NCBI RefSeq assembly: GCF_003236295.1
Contig: NZ_POTW01000006.1
Coordinates: 1-64,000, forward strand
Origin: Jiangella anatolica
Lineage (GTDB): Bacteria > Actinomycetota > Actinomycetes > Jiangellales > Jiangellaceae
Direction of reading: 5' to 3'
DNA: 64,000 nt
In this document: piece by piece, positions 1 to 8,177 of the stretch
How positions within the stretch are numbered: the first letter of the stretch is position 1
Layout of the letters: the number at the start of each line of letters is the position of its first letter
Program-made: the position numbers and the translations under genes
The notes under the pieces: model-generated
Databases searched by the model: none
Told to the model about the DNA's origin: nothing
What the model saw: only the letters and a program-made list of their open reading frames with translations

Positions 1-1089
1 GGTCGACGTCGTGAGGGCGGCGAGGACGTCGGGGAGGGGCTCGACGCCGAGGCCGGGGCCGGAGGGGACGGCGACGTGGCCGTCGTCCAGGACGAAGGGC
101 GCCGTGATGTCCTGGGCGAAGTACCGATCGGAGGCGGACGTGTCGCCGGGCAGGGTGAAGCCGGGCAGCGCGGCCAGCGCGACGTTGGCCGCGCGGCCGA
201 GGCCGGTCTCCAGCATCCCGCCGCACCAGACCGCCGCGCCGTGCGCCACCGCGAGGTCGTGGATCCGGCGCGCCTCCAGGTAGCCGCCGACCCGGCCGGG
301 CTTGACGTTGATGATCCGGCAGGCGCCGAGCAGCAGCGCGTCGGCGGCGTCCTTGGCCGACTCGATCGACTCGTCCAGGCAGATCGGGGTCCTGATCAGC
401 CCCGCCAGCGCCGCATGCTGCCGGAGGTCGTCCTCGGCCAGCGGCTGCTCGATCAGCAGCAGGTCGAACTCGTCGAGCCGTGCCAGCACCGGCGCGTCGG
501 CCAGGGTGTAGGCGGCGTTCGCGTCGACCTGAAGCAGCAGATCGTCGCCGAACCGCGAGCGGACGGCGCGCACGGGCGCGACGTCCCAGCCGGGCTCGAT
601 CTTCAGCTTGATCCGCAGGTAGCCCTGGTCGAGATAGCCGGCGACGGCGTCCAGCAGCGCGGGGACGGAGTCCATGATGCCGACGGACACCCCCGCCGGC
701 ACCCGGTCGCGAACAGCGCCCAGATACGCCCCGAACGACTCGCCGCGAGCCCGCAGCCACGCGTCCAGCACCGCCGTCTCCAGCGCGGCCTTCGCCATCC
801 GGTGCCCGCGGACGGGGTCCAGCGCCCGCGCGACGTCCAGCGGCCCCACGTCATCGAGAGCGAACAGCCGTGGCGCCAGGAACCGCTCGATCACCTGCGC
901 CGCACCGTCGGCGTACTCCGGCGAGTAGAGCGGCGCGGCCATCGCCACGCACTCGCCCCAGCCGTCGCCGTCGGGCGTGACGGCGCGCACCAGCAGCACG
1001 TCCCGCTCGGTCTCGACGCCGAACGACGTGCGGAACGGCGCCACCAGCGGCATCGCGATCCGGCGCAGCTCGAACCCGGTGATCTTCAC
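1..1089 (-). CDS. N-succinyl/N-acylamino-acid racemase (enolase superfamily, MenC-like), 3' end beyond window
   Basis: Enolase-superfamily enzyme that epimerises N-acyl (typically N-succinyl) amino acids; some family members also act as o-succinylbenzoate synthase. It reads from GTG at 1089 for 363 codons without a stop, so only a few C-terminal residues are missing. Visible catalytic elements are the KLK motif (K161, K163), metal ligands in QVDAN (D189), IEQPL (E214) and CLDES (D239), and the opposite-face lysine in NVKPGR (K263). From memory, this spacing is the same as in the Amycolatopsis N-acylamino acid racemase. The start overlaps the end of the upstream acyltransferase gene. It is the last visible gene of a long minus-strand operon with an M20 deacylase and a GNAT acyltransferase, which favours D-amino-acid conversion over menaquinone synthesis; no other men gene is in the window. 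Confidence 0.88.
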   Translation of the reverse strand, partial: MKITGFELRRIAMPLVAPFRTSFGVETERDVLLVRAVTPDGDGWGECVAMAAPLYSPEYADGAAQVIERFLAPRLFALDDVGPLDVARALDPVRGHRMAKAALETAVLDAWLRARGESFGAYLGAVRDRVPAGVSVGIMDSVPALLDAVAGYLDQGYLRIKLKIEPGWDVAPVRAVRSRFGDDLLLQVDANAAYTLADAPVLARLDEFDLLLIEQPLAEDDLRQHAALAGLIRTPICLDESIESAKDAADALLLGACRIINVKPGRVGGYLEARRIHDLAVAHGAAVWCGGMLETGLGRAANVALAALPGFTLPGDTSASDRYFAQDITAPFVLDDGHVAVPSGPGLGVEPLPDVLAALTTST

Positions 1090-1952
1090 GCGTCCGTCCT
1101 CTCCACCACGTACGCACCGGAGCGGGTGAACCCGGTGACCCGCGCCCCGCCGCCGACCAGCTCGCCGAGCACGTCGCGCATCGCGCCGCGCCACTGCCGG
1201 GCCAGGTCCGGGTCGGCGCCGCGCAGCGCCTCGATGTCCGGCGGCGTCGCGACGGTCAGCAGCGACGCCCGCGCCCACGCCGACCGGGGCGCGACCACCG
1301 GCCGGCCGGACGCCGACTCCGTCAGCGCCGCCACCGCGCCCGGCGGGACCGCCGCGGCCGCGCCGCCGCCGGCCGCGCAGGCCGCCACCACCTCCGGCAC
1401 GTCGAGCCGCCAGCGGGTCAGCAGCCGGTCGCTGCCCTGGCCGCCGTTGATCGCGTCGTCCATGTCGCCGTAGAAGTCGACGAGGTAGTCGCTGGGCCGG
1501 GCCTGCAGCTTGGCCAGGTTGAAGTAGGCGTTGCGGCGCACCAGCGGGTCGAACGTCCAGGTGATCTCGGACAGGCCGTGCGCGAGCGCCCACTCCCGCT
1601 GGTGCGCCTTGAGCGCGAACCCGACGTGCCGGCCGCGCGCGGCGGACGAGACGCCGGCGACGTGCGAGTGCAGCGACCGTCCCGGCGGGGCGGCGAAGAA
1701 CCCCACGCAGGCGCCGATCAGCTGGTCGCCGTCGAAGGCGCCCGCGACGTAGTTGCCGGCGTGGGTGAGCGCGCGCAGGTGCTCGACGGTGACGGGCGGG
1801 TTCGAGCGGTCCGGCCGCCAGATCCGGTCGAACAGGTCGTAGACGGCCTCGAGGTCGCCGAGCGCGGACAGTTCGCGGATCGTCAGTCGCGCGACGGCGG
1901 CGGGCTGAGCTGCCATGTCGTCGATGATCCTCCGCTCCGGAAGGCCCGTCAT
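1086..1952 (-). CDS. GNAT-family acyltransferase (COG3375-like), candidate D-amino-acid N-succinyltransferase
   Basis: Predicted cytoplasmic GNAT acyltransferase of about 288 residues. The acyl-CoA-binding loop is visible as RGRHVGFALK, followed by an AHG-SEITWTFDPL stretch with the N-A-YFNL segment typical of the COG3375 group. That group is repeatedly found beside N-succinylamino acid racemases. The ATG at 1952 overlaps the stop of the M20 gene by ATGA, implying translational coupling. An internal ATG at 1916, preceded by GGAGG 12 bases upstream, is a credible alternative that would shorten the protein by 12 residues. The C-terminal half contains an alanine/glycine-rich linker and a second small domain. 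Context with the racemase and M20 deacylase suggests N-succinylation of D-amino acids. That substrate is inferred, not seen. Confidence 0.8.
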   Translation of the reverse strand: MTGLPERRIIDDMAAQPAAVARLTIRELSALGDLEAVYDLFDRIWRPDRSNPPVTVEHLRALTHAGNYVAGAFDGDQLIGACVGFFAAPPGRSLHSHVAGVSSAARGRHVGFALKAHQREWALAHGLSEITWTFDPLVRRNAYFNLAKLQARPSDYLVDFYGDMDDAINGGQGSDRLLTRWRLDVPEVVAACAAGGGAAAAVPPGAVAALTESASGRPVVAPRSAWARASLLTVATPPDIEALRGADPDLARQWRGAMRDVLGELVGGGARVTGFTRSGAYVVERTDA

Positions 1953-3091
1953 GGTCGGCCGGCCCGATCCACGGCGGCCCGGTTCGTCCAGGCCGACGAG
2001 TCGTCGCGCACCGCCTCGACCAGCCCCGCCAGCAGCGCCGCCCGAGCCGGCATGGCGTCGACGACGACGTGCTCGCCGGGCGCGTGCGCACCGGCCCCGA
2101 CGGCGCCGAGCCCGTCCAGCGTCGGCGTCCCGTCGCCGGCGACGATGTTCCCATCCGACGCGCCGCCCACGTGCGCCGACGTCAGCGGCCCCAGCCCGAG
2201 CCGGTCCGCCACCGAGCAGGCCAGTGCGTACAGCGCGGCCGACGAGGACGGCTCGAACGGCGGGTGCCGCGGCCCCGGCACCACCTCGACCCGCGCGCCG
2301 GCGAGGACCGGACGCAGCGCGGCCAGCCCGTCGTCGACCCGGCGCGCCTCCGCCGCCGTCGGCACCCGCGCGTCGACGTGCACCGACGCCGTCCCGGGGA
2401 CGGTGTTCGCGGTGGTCCCGGCGGCGGCCAGCGTGGGTGTGACGGTGGCGCCGGCCGGCCCGCGGTCCAGCGCCTGGATCGCCAGCACCTGGTGCGCGAG
2501 CTCGACCGCCGCGTTCACCCCGGTCCACGGCTCCAGCCCGGCGTGCGCCGCCCGGCCGGTGACGCGCACCTCGTACCAGGCCACGCCCTTGCGCGCGGTC
2601 TTCAGCGCACCGCCGTCGGCGGAGGCCTCGAGCACGAACGCGGCCGACGCCCGGGCCGCCTCCTCGTGCAGCAGCGGCCGCGACGTCGGCGCGCCCAGCT
2701 CCTCGTCGCCGGTGACCAGCACCGTGATCCCGTCCAGCGAGTCCAGCTGCGCCAGCGCGTGGAACAGCTGCACCAGCCCGGCCTTCATGTCGAAGCAGCC
2801 GGGCCCGTACGCGCGGCCGTCCACGACCCGCCACGGGTGATCGACCAGCGAGCCGACCGGCCAGACCGTGTCGTGGTGGCCGAGCAGCAGCACACCCGGC
2901 GGGCCGAACCGCCAGCGCAGGTGGGTCCGCCCGTCGACGACCAGCCGTTCCGGCTCGGCCCCGGTGAGGCGAGCCCCGAGCGAGGCGACGACATCCGCCG
3001 ACGCCGCGACGGCGGGCAGCGAGGCCGACGGCGACTCGCACTCGACCAGCGTTCGCAGGTCCTCGATCATCGTGACCTCGACGCTGCTCAT
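1949..3091 (-). CDS. M20-family zinc aminoacylase/carboxypeptidase, candidate N-acyl-L-amino-acid deacylase
   Basis: M20 metallopeptidase (ArgE/DapE/CPG2 superfamily) of 380 residues, normal for the family. Di-zinc motifs are visible: LLGHHDTVWP (H72 and D74), FDMKAG (D101), TGDEELG (E130/E131) and the late GGASDGN block characteristic of carboxypeptidase G2-like members. The central dimerisation insert follows the TGRAAHAG segment. No signal peptide is seen, so the enzyme is cytoplasmic. It overlaps both neighbours by ATGA junctions. Next to a GNAT transferase and an N-succinylamino acid racemase, the best reading is the hydrolase that removes the acyl group from the L-isomer and makes the conversion irreversible. 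Generic peptide or N-acyl hydrolysis remains possible. Confidence 0.87.
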   Translation of the reverse strand: MSSVEVTMIEDLRTLVECESPSASLPAVAASADVVASLGARLTGAEPERLVVDGRTHLRWRFGPPGVLLLGHHDTVWPVGSLVDHPWRVVDGRAYGPGCFDMKAGLVQLFHALAQLDSLDGITVLVTGDEELGAPTSRPLLHEEAARASAAFVLEASADGGALKTARKGVAWYEVRVTGRAAHAGLEPWTGVNAAVELAHQVLAIQALDRGPAGATVTPTLAAAGTTANTVPGTASVHVDARVPTAAEARRVDDGLAALRPVLAGARVEVVPGPRHPPFEPSSSAALYALACSVADRLGLGPLTSAHVGGASDGNIVAGDGTPTLDGLGAVGAGAHAPGEHVVVDAMPARAALLAGLVEAVRDDSSAWTNRAAVDRAGRP

Positions 3092-3918
3092 GGGGTCGCC
3101 CGCAGGTGCTCGACGGCGATCCGCGCCGCGGTGCCGATGACGGCGTCGGCCTCCGGGTTGCGGAACTCGCTCCCGGGCAGCCGCAGGAACACCGCGACCG
3201 CGTAGGCGCCACCGTCGGAGTACTCGACGACGCCGACCTCGTTGCGCACGTGCGACAGCGTGCCGGTCTTGCCGCTCACCCTCACATCATCGTCCGGAAA
3301 ACCCGAGGTGAGGCGGTGCGGCCAGACCTGCAGTGCCATGATCCGGCGGATCTCGTCGCAGGCCGCCGGCGCCAGCCCGTCGGCGGTCCAGACGCGCCGC
3401 AGCAGCGTCGTGGTCTCCCGTGGCGTGCTGCGGTTGGTGGTCAGCGGGTCGAGCACGCCGGCGAGCCCGTGCGCGTCGATGATGGCGAACAGCCCGGCGC
3501 AGTCCTCCTCGAGCACCGTCCCGGGCAGCCCGAGCGCCGCCATGCCCGCGTTGATCCGCTCCCGGCCGAGCAGCGCCATCAGCGTGTCCGTGGCGTGGTT
3601 GTCGCTGACGCTCATCATCAGGTAGGCGACGTCGCGCAGTGACAGGTCCGCGTCGTCGAGCATGACCGACAGCCCGGTCGGCCCGAGCGTGCGGGAGCCC
3701 GCGGGGATCCGCACCCGGTCCGACGGCGACCGCTCACCGGCGGCGACCTGCCGGCACAGCTCCACCAGCACCGGGATCTTGAACACGCTCGCGGTGACGA
3801 CCGGCGCGTCGGCGTCCACACCCAGGTCCGCGCCGGACGACACGTCCACCGCGTGCAGGAACCCGGTCACGCCGGCCGCCGCGAACGCCTCGCGGAGCTC
3901 CCCCTCGACGTCGCCCAC
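3088..3918 (-). CDS. Class A beta-lactamase-like serine hydrolase without signal peptide
   Basis: Serine hydrolase of the penicillin-binding fold, 276 residues from a GTG start. The SxxK (SVFK, S44-K47), SDN (S105-N107) and KTG (SGKTGT, K217) motifs are all present in the right order and spacing. The omega-loop region (TTNRSTPRETT) carries no obvious equivalent of the deacylating glutamate of true class A beta-lactamases. There is no export signal, unlike real beta-lactamases, so the enzyme should act in the cytoplasm. It sits between two other serine-hydrolase domains and an M20 deacylase and overlaps the latter by four bases. A peptidase or amidase acting on imported D-amino-acid peptides is more likely than antibiotic resistance, but this is inferred from context. 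Confidence 0.8.
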   Translation of the reverse strand: MGDVEGELREAFAAAGVTGFLHAVDVSSGADLGVDADAPVVTASVFKIPVLVELCRQVAAGERSPSDRVRIPAGSRTLGPTGLSVMLDDADLSLRDVAYLMMSVSDNHATDTLMALLGRERINAGMAALGLPGTVLEEDCAGLFAIIDAHGLAGVLDPLTTNRSTPRETTTLLRRVWTADGLAPAACDEIRRIMALQVWPHRLTSGFPDDDVRVSGKTGTLSHVRNEVGVVEYSDGGAYAVAVFLRLPGSEFRNPEADAVIGTAARIAVEHLRATP

Positions 3919-3921
3919 GCG

Positions 3922-6900
3922 TCAGGAGACCTTCGGGGTCGCGCGCACGCCGAGGTGCACGTACGGCGAACCGTCGGCGAGCTGGTAGAACATCACCGGC
4001 ATCCACGTCTCGTTGCCGGGCAGCAGCGTCACGTAGAGGCCGTCGCGCACCGGCACCAGGTCCAGCTCCTTCGGCTCCTCCTCGAGCCCGGCCAGCTCCG
4101 CGGTCTGCGTCAGCCGCAGCTTCGGCCCGGTCTCGGCCTGCCAGACGTCCAGCCGGACGCTGGTCCGCTCGTAGGTGCCGACGTGCGGCGCGATGTCGAC
4201 GTCGACCGGCTCGGCCGGCGGGCTGAGCGGCGTGGACATCTCGACGCCGGCGACGTCGCGGCAGATCTCCCGGATCAGCGTCTCGTAGAGGTCGCGGGTG
4301 TGCCCGCCGTTGGTGAGCAGCGTGACGGCGACGTCCTGGTCGGGCAGCACCCGCAGGAACGCGGACTGGCCGATGGTGTTGCCGTCGTGGCCGAACAGCC
4401 GGGTGCCGTTCCAGTCCAGCCGGAACCAGCCCAGCCCCCACGAGTCGGCCAGCGTGTACGGGTCGGGCAGCGTGACCTGCTCCGCGCGCATCGCCGTGGC
4501 GGTGTCCTCGGCCAGCACCCGGGTGCCGTCGGCGGCGACCCCGCCGGCCAGGTGCATGCGGGCGAACGCGAGCACGTCGGCGACGGTGGACGTGATCAGC
4601 CCGGCCGGGCCGGCCGAGCGCGGCAGCACCCAGACCGGCGCACGGCGGTACGGCTCGTCCTCCTCGTGCACGTGCCCGACGGCGGTCCGGTACAGCAGCG
4701 CGTCGTCGGGCAGCGTCACCGTGTGGGTCAGCCCGAGCGGCGTGTACAGCAGCTCGCGCATCGCGGCGTCCCAGGTCTGCCCGGTGAGCTTCTCGATCAC
4801 CCGGCCGGCCGTCGTGAACCCGGAGTTGCAGTACGACCACGTCGCGCCGAGCGGGTGGTTGAGCGGCAGCCCGGCCAGCGCCGCGACGTACTTCTCCAGG
4901 CAGTCGTCGCCGCGGCCGGTGTCGAGGAAGAAGTCGCCGTCGATGCCGCTGGTGTGGGTCAGCAGGTGCCGCATGGTGACCCGCGAGGTCGCGTCCTCGT
5001 CGGCCAGCTTCAGCTCCGGCAGGTACGTGACGACGGGCTCGTCCAGGTCCAGCTTGCCGGCGTCGACCAGCGCCATGACGACGGTCGCCGTCCACACCTT
5101 GCTGATCGAGCCGATCTGGAACAGCGTGTCGGTGGTGACCTCCACGCCGGTGTCGACATTGGTGACGCCGAAGGCCAGCTCCAGCGTCTCGTCGCCGCGC
5201 GCGATGCCCAGCGTCGCGCCGGGGACGCGGTACTTCTCGGCCAGCTCGTTCAGGCGCTGCTGCCAGTGGTCGCGGTCGAGCGTCGTGGTGGTCATCGGGC
5301 TCTCCTTCTTCGACGTGTGCTGGGTGACCCAGTCGACGATGCGGCGGCTGTAGTCGAGCCGGTGCGACGGACGCCCGGCCAGGATGAACAGGTGCGACGC
5401 GCCCGGATAGAGCACCAGCCGGGCCGGGACGCCGCGGGCGCGCAGGGCGGCGAACCACTGCTCGGCCTGCCCCGGCGGGCAGCGGTCGTCGTCGAGGCCC
5501 TGCAGGATCAGCGTCGGTGTCGTCACGTTCGCGACGTTCGGGTACGGCGACTGCGCGGCGGCGGCCTCGGGATCCTCGAACGGGATCGCGGTCTCGTAGG
5601 CGGCCAGGAAGTGGCCGGCGTCGGAGGTGCCGGCGAAGCTGGTGAGGTCGCTCAAGATGCCGCCGGGGATCGCGGCGGCGAACCGGTCGGTGCGACCGGT
5701 CAGCCAGCAGGTCATGTAGCCGCCGTAGCTGTACCCGGTGACGGCGAGCCGGTCCGGGTCGGCGACGCCCTCGGCGACGAGCTGGTCCAGCGGCTCCAGG
5801 AAGTCGCGCTCGTCGGCCAGGCCCCAGCGACCGGCGGCGGCGCCGAAGAACGCTTCGCCGTAGCCGTCGCTGGCCCGCGGGTTGAGCAGCAGCACCGACC
5901 AGCCCCGTTGCACCAGCTGCTGGTGGTAGGAGTGGCCGGCGTCGGGCGCCGGGCTCCAGGCGTTGTGCGGGCCGCCGTGGATGTCCAGCAGCAGCGGCCC
6001 CGGCCGTCCGGCGCCCGCGGCCCGGTAGAGCCAGCCGTGCACCTCGGTGCCGTCGGAGACGGTGAACACCCGTTCCTCCGCCACCGGCAGGTCGAGGTCC
6101 GCGGGCGAGTGCGCCGTCAGCGTCGTCTCCGCGCCGGCGCCGACGTCGACCAGCGCGACCTCGCCGTACGAGCCCGGCCCGGCGACGACGACGGCGGCCC
6201 GGTCCCCGGCGACCGACAGCCCGGAGACGACCCGCCCCGCGCCGCCGAGCAGCGGCCGCACCGGCCCACCGTCGGTCCCGACGGCGTAGACGTGTGTGCA
6301 GCCGCGGTCCCGGGCGCAGAACACCACCGTGTCGCCGGACCCGGTGAGCTGCGGCAGCCCGCCGGGATACCCGGGACCGCCGGGCATGACGTTGCGGTCC
6401 AGGTCCGCGGTGAGGTCGACCGCCGGTCCGCCGTCCAGCGGGACCCGGTACAGCCGCTGGTGCGCGACGGCGATCCGCCGCATGCCCACGACCAGCAACG
6501 CGGCGCCGTCCCGGGTCCACGTCACCGGGCCGGCGCCGCGCAGCTCGCCGACCGGCTCGCCCAGGGCTCCCCCAGCGGCCGGCAGCACGTACACCGACGA
6601 CGCGCCGGTGAGGTCGGCGTCCGCGGCGGTCACCGCGGGGAAGGCGAGCCGGGTCCCGTCCGGCGACCACGCGGGCGCCCCGGCGTTCCAGTCGCCGTCG
6701 GTGAGCTGCGACGTCGCGCCGGTGGCGACGTCCACGACGTGCAGGTGCTGGCGCAGCCCGCGCAGCAGCCCGGCGCCGTCGGCCTTGTAGCCGAGCCGGT
6801 CCAGCACGATCGGGTCGGTGTCCTTCTGCCCGGTCGTGTCGACGACGGCGGCGAACGCGATGCGGGTGCCGTCCGGGCTCCACACCGGCGCCCCGGCGCC

Positions 6901-7209
6901 CCTCGGCAGGTCGGTCAGCGCCGCGGGCTCGCCACCGTCGAGCGGCAGCAGCCAGAGCTGCGGCGGCCCGTCGGCGGCACGCAGGAACGCCAGCGTCGAC
7001 CCGTCCGGCGACCACGCCGGCGCGGAGTCCGACCGTCCGTGCGTCAGCCGCCGCGGCTCCCCGCCGCCGGCCGGCACGAGCCAGAGCGACGACACGTTCT
7101 CGTCCGCCTCGGCGTCGCTGCCCTTCAGCACGTAGGCGACCCGGGTGCCGTCCGGCGACAGCGCCGGTTCGGCCGGGACGGTCAGCGCGAGCACATCGTC
7201 GGGGGTCAT
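3922..7209 (-). CDS. S9 prolyl-oligopeptidase-family peptidase fused in frame to an S12 (class C beta-lactamase/D-aminopeptidase-like) hydrolase
   Basis: A single uninterrupted frame of 1095 codons joins two enzymes. Residues 1-638 are an S9 acylaminoacyl-peptidase-like protein. It has repeated WSPDGT beta-propeller blades, then an alpha/beta-hydrolase domain with nucleophile GYSYGG (S494), aspartate in GLDDDRCP and histidine in GASHLF. From residue 639 a complete S12-type hydrolase follows, with SISK (S63-K66 locally), YCN (Y155) and GHDG (H303) motifs and a C-terminal beta-rich domain. No stop separates them, yet a clear AAGGAG site precedes an ATG at 5295, so the second domain may also be made separately. 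The ATG at 7209 overlaps the ATPase gene. No signal peptide: cytoplasmic cleavage of imported peptides is inferred. If the join is a sequencing error, these are two genes, 5296-7209 and 3922-5295. Confidence 0.85.
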   Translation of the reverse strand: MTPDDVLALTVPAEPALSPDGTRVAYVLKGSDAEADENVSSLWLVPAGGGEPRRLTHGRSDSAPAWSPDGSTLAFLRAADGPPQLWLLPLDGGEPAALTDLPRGAGAPVWSPDGTRIAFAAVVDTTGQKDTDPIVLDRLGYKADGAGLLRGLRQHLHVVDVATGATSQLTDGDWNAGAPAWSPDGTRLAFPAVTAADADLTGASSVYVLPAAGGALGEPVGELRGAGPVTWTRDGAALLVVGMRRIAVAHQRLYRVPLDGGPAVDLTADLDRNVMPGGPGYPGGLPQLTGSGDTVVFCARDRGCTHVYAVGTDGGPVRPLLGGAGRVVSGLSVAGDRAAVVVAGPGSYGEVALVDVGAGAETTLTAHSPADLDLPVAEERVFTVSDGTEVHGWLYRAAGAGRPGPLLLDIHGGPHNAWSPAPDAGHSYHQQLVQRGWSVLLLNPRASDGYGEAFFGAAAGRWGLADERDFLEPLDQLVAEGVADPDRLAVTGYSYGGYMTCWLTGRTDRFAAAIPGGILSDLTSFAGTSDAGHFLAAYETAIPFEDPEAAAAQSPYPNVANVTTPTLILQGLDDDRCPPGQAEQWFAALRARGVPARLVLYPGASHLFILAGRPSHRLDYSRRIVDWVTQHTSKKESPMTTTTLDRDHWQQRLNELAEKYRVPGATLGIARGDETLELAFGVTNVDTGVEVTTDTLFQIGSISKVWTATVVMALVDAGKLDLDEPVVTYLPELKLADEDATSRVTMRHLLTHTSGIDGDFFLDTGRGDDCLEKYVAALAGLPLNHPLGATWSYCNSGFTTAGRVIEKLTGQTWDAAMRELLYTPLGLTHTVTLPDDALLYRTAVGHVHEEDEPYRRAPVWVLPRSAGPAGLITSTVADVLAFARMHLAGGVAADGTRVLAEDTATAMRAEQVTLPDPYTLADSWGLGWFRLDWNGTRLFGHDGNTIGQSAFLRVLPDQDVAVTLLTNGGHTRDLYETLIREICRDVAGVEMSTPLSPPAEPVDVDIAPHVGTYERTSVRLDVWQAETGPKLRLTQTAELAGLEEEPKELDLVPVRDGLYVTLLPGNETWMPVMFYQLADGSPYVHLGVRATPKVS
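5293..5307 (-). promoter_or_regulatory. Internal Shine-Dalgarno and start codon for the S12 hydrolase domain
   Basis: AAGGAG followed six bases later by ATG (5295) lies exactly at the junction of the S9 and S12 domains within one open frame. This is what a normal start would look like if the two were separate genes. It marks either independent internal initiation or the relic of a lost stop codon. Confidence 0.55.
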
Positions 7210-8177
7210 CGGGCCGGCACCTCCAGGATCTCCGTGGCGAAGTGGCACGCCGCCCGGTGCGGACGGTCCGCCGCGCCGGGCTGCGGGTCGGTCTCGGCGC
7301 AGATCGTGCGCTCCGGCCGGGTCAGCGGGCCGATCGGGCAGCGACGGTGGAACCGGCAGCCCGGCGGCGGGTCGTGCGGTGACGGCGCCTCGGTGTCCAG
7401 GCGCGCGTCGTCGGCGGGGACGGGGTCGTCCAGGGCGACGCCGAAGGCCGGCGCCGCGTCCAACAGCGTGCGCGTGTACGGGTGCTTCGGCGCGGACAGC
7501 ACCTCGTCGGCCGGGCCGGCCTCGACGATCCGGCCGAGATACATGACCGCGATGACGTCGCTGACGTAGCGCACGACGGACAGGTTGTGCGAGATGAAGA
7601 GCATCGTCAGGCCGAGCTGTCGCTGCAGGTCGCGGACCAGGTTGAGCACCGCGCCCTGCACGGACACGTCCAGCGCGGAGGTGATCTCGTCGGCCAGCAC
7701 CACCTCCGGCTCGGCGGCCAGCGCGCGGGCCAGCGCGACCCGCTGGCGCTGCCCGCCGGACAGCCCGGACGGCAGCGACCGGGCCCGGGCCGGGTCCAGG
7801 CCGACCAGCTCCAGCAGCCGGGCCACCTCGGCCGCCCTCGCGGCGCGGCCGCGGCGGCCCGGCAGCGCCTCCGCGATCGACTCGCCGATCGACATCCGCG
7901 GGTCCAGCGAGGCGTGCGGGTCCTGGAAGACCAGCTGCAGGCGGCGCCGGTCCCGGCGGGTGCGCAGCGGCGCGCCGTCCAGCGCGATCTCCCCGCCGGT
8001 CGTCGGCACCAGCCCGACGGCGGCCTTGGCCAGCGTCGACTTGCCGGATCCGGACTCGCCGACCAGCCCGACGACCTGCCCCTGCGGCACCACCAGGTCG
8101 ACGCCGTCGACGGCGGTCAGCGCGGACCGGCCGGTCCCGAACCGGACGGTGGTGCCACGGAACGACAGCTCTCTCAT
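7206..8177 (-). CDS. Oligopeptide ABC transporter ATP-binding subunit (OppF/DppF type)
   Basis: Second ATPase of a peptide importer, 323 residues. It shows Walker A GESGSGKST, Q-loop FQDPHASLDPRM, signature LSGGQRQR, Walker B VVLADEITSALD and the H-loop in FISHNLS. The C-terminal oligo_HPY region carries cysteines in GCRFHRRCPIG. The ATG at 8177 is preceded by GGAGG at ideal spacing and overlaps the stop of the permease-ATPase gene by ATGA. Its own end overlaps the start of the S9 peptidase gene the same way, tying uptake to peptide hydrolysis in one transcript. Confidence 0.95.
   Translation of the reverse strand: MRELSFRGTTVRFGTGRSALTAVDGVDLVVPQGQVVGLVGESGSGKSTLAKAAVGLVPTTGGEIALDGAPLRTRRDRRRLQLVFQDPHASLDPRMSIGESIAEALPGRRGRAARAAEVARLLELVGLDPARARSLPSGLSGGQRQRVALARALAAEPEVVLADEITSALDVSVQGAVLNLVRDLQRQLGLTMLFISHNLSVVRYVSDVIAVMYLGRIVEAGPADEVLSAPKHPYTRTLLDAAPAFGVALDDPVPADDARLDTEAPSPHDPPPGCRFHRRCPIGPLTRPERTICAETDPQPGAADRPHRAACHFATEILEVPAR

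Noticed and set aside
76-1473. Long plus-strand open frame opposite the racemase gene
   Set aside because: Composition is Arg/Gly/Pro/Ala-rich with no motif, typical of the mirror frame of a high-GC gene. The minus strand holds clear enzyme motifs.
3088-3918. Antibiotic-resistance beta-lactamase
   Set aside because: No export signal, no clear deacylation glutamate, and it is embedded in a peptide-salvage operon.
3853-7569. 1238-codon plus-strand open frame
   Set aside because: It is the antisense shadow of the S9/S12 and ATPase genes: low-complexity, no start site, no domain.
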